Assembly: GCF_013385175.1 (NCBI RefSeq) | Contig: NZ_JABZEO010000020.1 | Span: forward strand, 1 to 43,973 | Origin: Allochromatium humboldtianum | Lineage (GTDB): Bacteria > Pseudomonadota > Gammaproteobacteria > Chromatiales > Chromatiaceae | DNA: 43,973 bases | Direction: 5' to 3' | In this document: positions 38,911 through 43,973 of the stretch, piece after piece | Layout of the letters: each line of letters begins with the position of its first letter | Position numbering within the stretch: the stretch's first letter is position 1 | The notes under the pieces: model-generated | The model's database searches: none | What the model was told of the DNA's origin: nothing | Seen by the model: only the letters and a program-made list of their open reading frames with translations | Program-made: the position numbers and the translations under genes

Positions 38911-38935
38911 GATTCCTCGATGGGGTTGAGGAACC
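38911..38935 (-). promoter_or_regulatory. Hairpin covering the ribosome binding site of the 71-residue gene
   Basis: On the minus strand GGTTCCTC and GAGGAATC pair over 8 bp with one wobble around a 9-base loop. The GAGGAA half contains the Shine-Dalgarno sequence of the gene starting at 38905. This could control the first translation step of the replication block. Confidence 0.4.
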
Positions 38936-39033
38936 GACCGGCAGGACGAGCGCATCCGTGACGACAACCGTGAGAGGCTGTATCATTGAGGCGTCCGCCG
39001 ATCGGTTTCCAAGGGTTTTGGTCGATCTCGGAT

Positions 39034-39189
39034 TCAGGCCCGTATGCGTTGCCACCGCTCGGGCCGCTGTAGAGTGATTTTCTGCTTGTCCGAACCCCAC
39101 GCTAGCCCGTGGGGTTTACTCTTTTGGGCGATACCTCTCTTTGCTTTCTCGTTTCGTACAGTGCGACGGTTGATCGGCGTCCGGTTCAT
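39034..39189 (-). CDS. 51-residue basic microprotein coupled to alpA
   Basis: A frame of 51 residues starts MNRTPINRRTVRNEKAKRG and contains KPHGLAWGSDKQKITL. Its ATG overlaps the alpA stop codon as ATGA, the same coupling used along the whole operon. It is strongly basic in its first half. The codons for the PHGLAWG stretch also form a perfect 9-bp hairpin. Length is below usual cut-offs, so it may escape annotation. Function unknown. Confidence 0.6.
   Translation of the reverse strand: MNRTPINRRTVRNEKAKRGIAQKSKPHGLAWGSDKQKITLQRPERWQRIRA
39093..39116. other. Perfect 9-bp hairpin downstream of alpA
   Basis: AACCCCACG and CGTGGGGTT are separated by 6 bases. On the plus strand a T-rich TACTCTTTT follows, so it could stop transcription that enters from the replication block side; on the minus strand there is no T-run. 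It lies within the 51-residue frame. In P4-like satellites the leader of the replication operon holds RNA elements that control immunity, so a similar role is possible. Confidence 0.4.
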
Positions 39190-39446
39190 GCGGCCATCGC
39201 TCCCTGAGCCATCAGCCGATTCAATACGGCATGAACATCACGCGCTCGCCAGTAGTTACGGCCCCGGATGTTGGTCGGCTCCGGCAGTAGACCGGCACGA
39301 CGCCAGCGCCAAATCGTCATGTCCGACACGTTGCCGGTGATGCGCTTCAACTGCGGTTGAGTCACCAGCGCATCATTGGTGAATGACTCAGGCACGCTAG
39401 CGTCAGGGCTTGGCGCGGTCGCGGCTTGGTATAGGTGGCCTTGCAT
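39186..39446 (-). CDS. AlpA-like DNA-binding regulator / excisionase
   Basis: The 86-residue product has a MerR-like helix-turn-helix: LVTQPQLKRITGNVSDMTIW (helix-turn-helix), then WRRAGLLPEPTNIRGRNYW (wing) and ARDVHAVL. AlpA-type proteins activate integrase or replication genes or act as directionality factors. The ATG at 39446 has AAGG about seven bases upstream; a GTG nine bases earlier is an alternative. It lies between the int block and the replication block, the usual place in P4-like elements. The 46-bp gap upstream is too short for a clear promoter call. Confidence 0.8.
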   Translation of the reverse strand: MQGHLYQAATAPSPDASVPESFTNDALVTQPQLKRITGNVSDMTIWRWRRAGLLPEPTNIRGRNYWRARDVHAVLNRLMAQGAMAA

Positions 39447-39492
39447 CTTGAGCACCTTCGGTTATTGATGGTGCTGTGCATGGTATGACCCG

Positions 39493-40077
39493 TTATCCCT
39501 CGTGGTTAGGAAAAAGATATGGAATCAAATTCACAAGATCCTCTAGCCCCGGACCTGTGGCAATAACATCGCCTTGTTGAAGCATTGTTCTTGCCACGGA
39601 TGCGTATTGATGATCCTTTAACTTCCTGTAAGTCGATTCGCTCTTATTGAAGTAGCTTCCAAGCAGGCAAAAGGCTTGGTTCTCAGACAATCCATAGCCA
39701 AAACAGAGCGTTTCAACAACGCAGTGACAAGCCCATATTTGCTCTTGCGGAGTCCGCTTATCGCCTTTGCAGCGGCGTAGTCCTAGAACGTCTCTGCAAT
39801 CTTCGCCGTGAGATATTCTTTCAAAGCACTCGGCTAAAAAATCACGCATCCCCACGGTTAATCCATTCAAACTGCCGATTCTAAAAGCAATCTCCCCATA
39901 GAACTGGCGGGCAGACAATGAATCCTGATCGACCAGGGCGCGGATTTCTTCTCGGCTACCACGCCCGCCGTTGACTCCAACAATGATCGCGCGGACAAAT
40001 ATCGGATTCGTTTCGGGCGTGTCGTGCGTCCACTTCCACCATGACATCGGCGGCAGTCGTTGATTGGTTTCGCTCAT
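39493..40077 (-). CDS. Unknown 194-residue protein coupled to integrase
   Basis: The product has WWKWTHDTPETNPIFVRAII near the start, a cysteine-containing middle (CFERISHGEDCRDVLGLRRC) and helical parts such as QIWACHCVVETLCFGYGLSE. I recognise no domain. Its start overlaps the integrase stop by ATGA. By eye it is richer in A and T than its neighbours, with many TTA and AAA codons, which suggests separate acquisition. In satellites the site between integrase and regulator often carries cargo such as anti-phage genes, but nothing in the sequence proves this. Confidence 0.65.
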   Translation of the reverse strand: MSETNQRLPPMSWWKWTHDTPETNPIFVRAIIVGVNGGRGSREEIRALVDQDSLSARQFYGEIAFRIGSLNGLTVGMRDFLAECFERISHGEDCRDVLGLRRCKGDKRTPQEQIWACHCVVETLCFGYGLSENQAFCLLGSYFNKSESTYRKLKDHQYASVARTMLQQGDVIATGPGLEDLVNLIPYLFPNHEG

Positions 40078-41345
40078 CGCGCCAACCTCACCACGTTATC
40101 CGTCTCGACCACGCCGACGACTTGCAGCACATACCCGGCCCAAGCATCCAGGGCGGCGCGTCGCTCATCCAGGTACAGGGCGCGGTTGTAGATGCCAGCC
40201 ACGCCGGAGCGAACGCCGGAGACATGATTGATGGTCGCCTCGATGACATGCGGCAGGGTGCGCAGATCCTCGGCCATGCGGGTCGCCAACGTGCGGCGAA
40301 GGTCATGGAGCGTCCAGGAGGCAATGTCGGCGCGGGCATCCAGAGCACGCTTGCTCTTGCTCCAACCAGCGAAGGGACGCGGGCCAAAGGACGTAAAGAC
40401 GAACTCCGTGGCCATACCCATCGCGGCTTGCTCGGCCTGCCGTGCCTTCAGGATCTCGACCACGGGTGTCGAAAGCGGTATCAAGTGCTCGCGGTGATTC
40501 TTGGTGCGCTCGGCGGGCAGCGTCCACATCGCCGACGCTAGATCGACTTCGCTCCAGCGCATCGCGCCGACTTCTTCGCGACGTTGCCCGGTCAGCATCA
40601 GCACCTTGACGATGCTGTCGAACAGATCGCCCTTACGGGTCTCGGTCGGCTCGGTGGCCTGCCAAATGGCGCGCATTTCGTCGAGCGTTAGCACGCGCTC
40701 TCGCGACTGCTCGACGCCCGGTTTCTTGATGCTCTCGGTTGGATCGGACTCGATGATCTCGCGATGCAGCGCCCAGCCGAACAGCATCGACAGATAGGCC
40801 AGCGTCCGATTGGCCATGACTTCAGAGCCGCGCGCCAGCAGCACGTCGAGCACGTCGAGCACGTCACGGCGGGTGATCTTGGATAGCGGCGTGTCGCTCC
40901 AGTCGGTGAACAGATCCGACTCCAGAACGCGCTTGATTTCGGCGAGCGTCCGCTTAGCGGGTCGGCGATTACCCCGGCCTCGGTACTTGGTCAGAAACTC
41001 GCCCCGCACAGCGGCGAAGGTGTGACGGGTGCGCTCGATCATGGCGCGCTTCTCGGCGCGGGATTCGGCTCCCGGATCTTCGCCACGCTCGGCCTGCCCT
41101 TTGGCCTCGATCGCCTTGGCGCGTGCCTCAGCAAGCGTTACGCCCGGATACTTACCGAAGGTCAACCGCTGTTGCACCCAACGGCCATCCTTGAGGATGC
41201 GCAGAATCATCACCCATGACCGAACGCCGGTAGACGAGATCCGAAGTCCGAAACCGGGTGTCCGAGTGTCCCAATACTCGACGCGCCCCTCGGCAGGTGT
41301 CTTGAGCCGCTTGACGGCGGCATCGGTGAGTTGGATCGATGGCAT
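40074..41345 (-). CDS. int: Tyrosine integrase, P4 type
   Basis: The 423-residue product has the N-terminal DUF4102 arm-binding domain (IQLTDAAVKRLKTPAEGR and GFGLRIS), a core-binding domain, and the catalytic domain. The catalytic domain has the first arginine in LTGQRREEVGAMRW, the HxxR box in LHDLRRTLATRM and the tyrosine nucleophile in VAGIYNRALY. It should insert the element into tRNA-Thr between the 50-bp repeats and, with a directionality factor, remove it. It lies 210 bp from attR. Its leader holds several GGGTAAC boxes, so it may repress its own expression. Confidence 0.93.
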   Translation of the reverse strand: MPSIQLTDAAVKRLKTPAEGRVEYWDTRTPGFGLRISSTGVRSWVMILRILKDGRWVQQRLTFGKYPGVTLAEARAKAIEAKGQAERGEDPGAESRAEKRAMIERTRHTFAAVRGEFLTKYRGRGNRRPAKRTLAEIKRVLESDLFTDWSDTPLSKITRRDVLDVLDVLLARGSEVMANRTLAYLSMLFGWALHREIIESDPTESIKKPGVEQSRERVLTLDEMRAIWQATEPTETRKGDLFDSIVKVLMLTGQRREEVGAMRWSEVDLASAMWTLPAERTKNHREHLIPLSTPVVEILKARQAEQAAMGMATEFVFTSFGPRPFAGWSKSKRALDARADIASWTLHDLRRTLATRMAEDLRTLPHVIEATINHVSGVRSGVAGIYNRALYLDERRAALDAWAGYVLQVVGVVETDNVVRLAR

Positions 41346-41350
41346 AGCCC

Positions 41351-41453
41351 GTTACCCGTGTGGTGTGGTCCTTGGCCGTTACCCTTGAGCATGGCGGGTA
41401 ACGGTCAGGGTAACGGGATCTTGGGTTATGAGCCGTTACCCTTTGTTGGTAAC
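41351..41453. repeat. Cluster of GGGTAAC boxes, putative integrase arm sites (right)
   Basis: Five exact GGGTAAC/GTTACCC boxes start at 41351, 41378, 41396, 41408 and 41435, and one near copy (TGGTAAC) starts at 41447. The pairs 41396/41408 and 41435/41447 are spaced by 12 bp, as in the left pair. The cluster fills the int leader, so it is likely the arm-binding region and the int control region together. Confidence 0.65.
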
Positions 41454-41555
41454 AGTCTATAACATGCTGGGCAGAATACAAGCAGGATAAGGGCTTACGT
41501 GCGGATGCTCTAAGCTGAGCGGTGACGGGCAGATAGGGCGGGTTTGATGGTTTTC

Positions 41556-41605
41556 GCTGATTTGTAATCAGCAGGTCGTCGGTTCGAATCCGTCCGCCAG
41601 CTCCA
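41556..41605 (+). repeat. attR, 50-bp direct repeat of the tRNA-Thr 3' part
   Basis: The copy starts at the anticodon stem (GCTGATTTGTAATCAGC) and ends with CCA; it matches the tRNA at 48 of 50 positions. The D-arm and acceptor 5' strand are missing, so it is not a second tRNA. It marks the right end of the element. Confidence 0.92.
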
Positions 41606-42043
41606 TAAAATCAATGGTTTAGGCTCGTTTCCCGCCGCCGATCACTCTGAGGTGTGCCGTAGAATGTGCGGACGGATCGCGCGACTCGATCCGCGCCGCT
41701 GTAGCTTGGCAAACGCTTTGGCATTGCTTTGCAGTCCATTTGGCACAAGGGCGCGTTACTCGATTTTGCGGATGATTTGGCACTAACGCCAATTACAGCT
41801 GATAGACCCGCGCCGACCGCGCCTGCGGGTACGCCGTCCCGCGATCGAGCGTGACCGTTTGCCCGTCCCGCCGGCCTGATAGGTCGCCAGTGAGCCGATG
41901 CCTGGTTGGCCGCGCGGGGACTCTCACAGGCTGCCTGAGCGGTCTCTCCACCGAGGACGGCCCGTTTCAGTCTCGACTGGAGCGGGCCGTTGTCCCCGGC
42001 GTGCTTGGCTGGAGTCCGGCGACTTCAGATCGGATCCAGCTGA
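41606..42043. other. Stretch without a recognisable gene
   Basis: Between attR and the possible gene remnant I find no frame with a credible start, composition and ribosome binding site. TTTGGCA occurs at three places (about 41717, 41739 and 41779), but the spacing does not fit a known promoter class. The region may be old chromosomal sequence eroded around the insertion site. Confidence 0.5.
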
Positions 42044-42199
42044 AGCGGGTTCGGTTTCGAGACCAATACCGCCCGGCTGGGTCAGAGACGCGGGCACTAT
42101 CTGCGCGACTATGCCCTGAGCTTCATCCGCGAGTGCGCACCGGAACTGACCGCGGACAGGATCAGGGAGGCGGTCTTTCCCAAGGCGGCGGTGGTCTGA
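42044..42199 (+). pseudogene. Possible 3' remnant of a lost gene
   Basis: A 51-codon frame directly after an in-frame stop reads like real protein at its end (GHYLRDYALSFIRECAPE, then LTADRIREAVFPKAAVV) but has no start codon or ribosome binding site. It could be the tail of a gene whose front was lost. I cannot name the family. Confidence 0.3.
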
Positions 42200-42217
42200 C
42201 GCTGTGTCTTTCGGATC

Positions 42218-42679
42218 TCAATGCTCGGCGAACACCGCTGTGCGTCCATCGGACTCGAAACTCAGCACGCGATAGGACTCGGCGGGATAGGGGCCTTCCA
42301 TGCCCGGCGAGCCGAGCGGCATACCGGGGGCCGAGAGTCCAGCCACCGACGGACGCTCGGCGAGCAGACGCCGGATGTCGGCGGCCGGGACATGGCCCTC
42401 GACGACATAGCCGCCGACCCTCGCGGTGTGGCAGGAGGCCAGCTCGGGCGGCAGCCCGGCCTCGCGCTTGATCGCCGCCATGTCGCGGGTTGCGACCTCC
42501 TGCACGCTGAAGCCGTTGGTGCGCAGATGCTCAGCCCACTGGCCGCAGCAGCCGCAGTTGGGATCCTTGTACATGACGACGTCCTCCTCGGCGGCCTGTG
42601 CGGCGCCGAAACTCAGGGCGGCGTACATCAGAACGGCGAACCGGATCGGGCGAAAGCGGGTGAGTGTGTCGGGGTGCAT
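42218..42679 (-). CDS. DUF411 metal-binding periplasmic protein
   Basis: The 153-residue product has a Sec signal peptide (about residues 1-29, cut near AQA). The DUF411 signature follows: YKDPNCGCCGQWAEHLRTNG with the paired cysteines, then ASCHTARVGGYVVEGHVP. Members are associated with copper and other metal handling. AGGAG stands five bases before the ATG. It is divergent from the ABC transporter, with a 119-bp gap between them that shows no clear promoter. Confidence 0.85.
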   Translation of the reverse strand: MHPDTLTRFRPIRFAVLMYAALSFGAAQAAEEDVVMYKDPNCGCCGQWAEHLRTNGFSVQEVATRDMAAIKREAGLPPELASCHTARVGGYVVEGHVPAADIRRLLAERPSVAGLSAPGMPLGSPGMEGPYPAESYRVLSFESDGRTAVFAEH

Positions 42680-42798
42680 GGGGGCTCCTGTCGATGGGGA
42701 TTGAACGGACGGTCTTGTGACCAGCGTTTTTCGCGAAATGCTCAGCAGGAAAAATTGGTTTGGCCTGCGGTGGCTTGTACGCAGACTGGCGCCTCATC

Positions 42799-43667
<869 letters not shown>

Positions 43668-43671
<4 letters not shown>

Positions 43672-43973
43672 GCACGACCCTCGATCGCTTGCGGCGCGAG
43701 TTCCTGCGCCTGTCCGCCCTGCTCACCGCTGCCACCGCCCTGCCGGCCTGGGCCGCGCCCGCCGATGACGCGGTCCGCATCGGCTATCTGCCGATCACCG
43801 ACAGCTCGCCGCTGCTGATCGCCCATGCGCGCGGTCTGTTCGAGGCCGAGGGGCTGACCGCCGAGGCGCCGCGTCTGTTCCGCTCCTGGGCGCAGCTCGT
43901 CGAGGCCTTCATGGCCGGTCAGGTGAACGTGGTGCATCTGCTGTCCCCGATCACGGTCTGGGCGCGCTATGGC
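43668..43973 (+). CDS. ABC transporter substrate-binding protein, NrtA/SsuA-like, partial
   Basis: Only the first 102 codons are in the window. The N-terminus has a twin-arginine motif (LRREFLRLSALLTAA) and a cut site near AWA, so export by Tat is likely. The mature part begins VRIGYLPITDSSPLLIAHARG (given up to its key GYLPITDSSPL core) and has the typical FEAEGL and AFMAGQVNVVHL of NMT1/SsuA-type binding proteins. The substrate (nitrate, sulfonate, bicarbonate or other) cannot be told from this part. Coupled by ATGA to the ATPase gene. Confidence 0.85.

Larger units (their letters stand above)
29686..41605. mobile_element. 11.9-kb integrative element in tRNA-Thr, satellite-like
   Basis: The element is bounded by 50-bp direct repeats of the tRNA 3' part. 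It carries a tyrosine integrase at the far end, an AlpA-like regulator, a Toprim primase, a D5-like helicase, a DUF5681 protein and about twenty small unknown genes. Nearly all genes are on the minus strand with 1-41 bp overlaps or gaps of a few bases. I see no capsid, portal, large terminase, tail, lysis, relaxase or conjugation gene. The layout (integrase, AlpA, then a replication block) recalls P4-like satellites. With direct repeats and an intact integrase it could still excise. Confidence 0.9.

Noticed and set aside
41351..41453. A CRISPR array or iteron origin from the GGGTAAC boxes
   Set aside because: The boxes are only 7-9 bp, occur in both orientations and at both ends of the element, and there are no uniform spacers; integrase arm sites explain them better.
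41556..41605. A second tRNA-Thr gene
   Set aside because: Only the 3' part from the anticodon arm on is present; the D-arm and 5' acceptor strand are missing.
41710..41790. A sigma-54 promoter suggested by TTTGGCA and TTTGCA words
   Set aside because: The distance between the GG and GC elements is one base too short, and sigma-54 sites have strict spacing.
41851..42471. A 206-codon plus-strand frame
   Set aside because: It crosses the DUF411 gene in antisense, is Arg-rich in the way of GC-rich shadow frames and shows no domain.

Overview
The window looks like a purple sulfur bacterium (Chromatiaceae, Allochromatium-like). The first 10 kb carry the distal part of a reverse-type dsr cluster in the order dsrM-K-L-J-O-P-N-R-S, all on the plus strand, as in phototrophic sulfur oxidisers that oxidise stored sulfur globules. 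DsrJ even has a cysteine at residue 46, the position reported for the unusual haem ligand of the Allochromatium vinosum protein. GC content and codon use are those of a high-GC gammaproteobacterium.

1-9914: sulfur oxidation. The transmembrane complex DsrMKJOP, the flavoprotein DsrL, the amidase DsrN that matures sirohaem, the scaffold-like DsrR and the uncharacterised DsrS. 9975-20485: envelope and carbon genes. These are a predicted outer-membrane protein, a DUF3108 protein, an MltD-like lytic transglycosylase, and a minus-strand run of a 30-residue glycine-zipper microprotein, glgX, a short-form gnd and maf. They are followed by a DUF2750 protein, a class V aminotransferase-fold enzyme and an L,D-transpeptidase lipoprotein with a long disordered tail. 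20624-24543: metH, with a 53-codon upstream ORF that overlaps its start. 24796-29477: the three-gene osmoprotectant operon for N-acetylglutaminylglutamine amide (asnO, ngg, M42 peptidase), with a strong hairpin in its leader.

29660-41605: a tRNA-Thr(UGU) gene is the insertion site of an 11.9-kb integrative element bounded by 50-bp direct repeats (48 of 50 identical). Almost all its genes are on the minus strand and are tightly overlapped. They are a P4-type tyrosine integrase, a coupled unknown 194-residue protein, an AlpA-like regulator, a 51-residue microprotein coupled to alpA, then about twenty small genes around a Toprim primase and a D5-like SF3 helicase. The series ends in tandem terminators. 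No capsid, portal, tail or lysis gene is recognisable, so the element looks like a phage satellite or a mobilisable replicating island. Its ends hold clusters of GGGTAAC boxes with 12-bp spacing, which fit integrase arm sites. Near the left end is a tandem, overlapping array of five microproteins that all begin with a short R-I/L-x-x-L-E coiled-coil motif. I consider this element the least described system here.

41606-43973: about 590 bp without an intact gene (one possible gene remnant), a periplasmic DUF411 protein, and the start of a nitrate/sulfonate/taurine-type ABC importer whose binding protein has a Tat signal and runs off the window.
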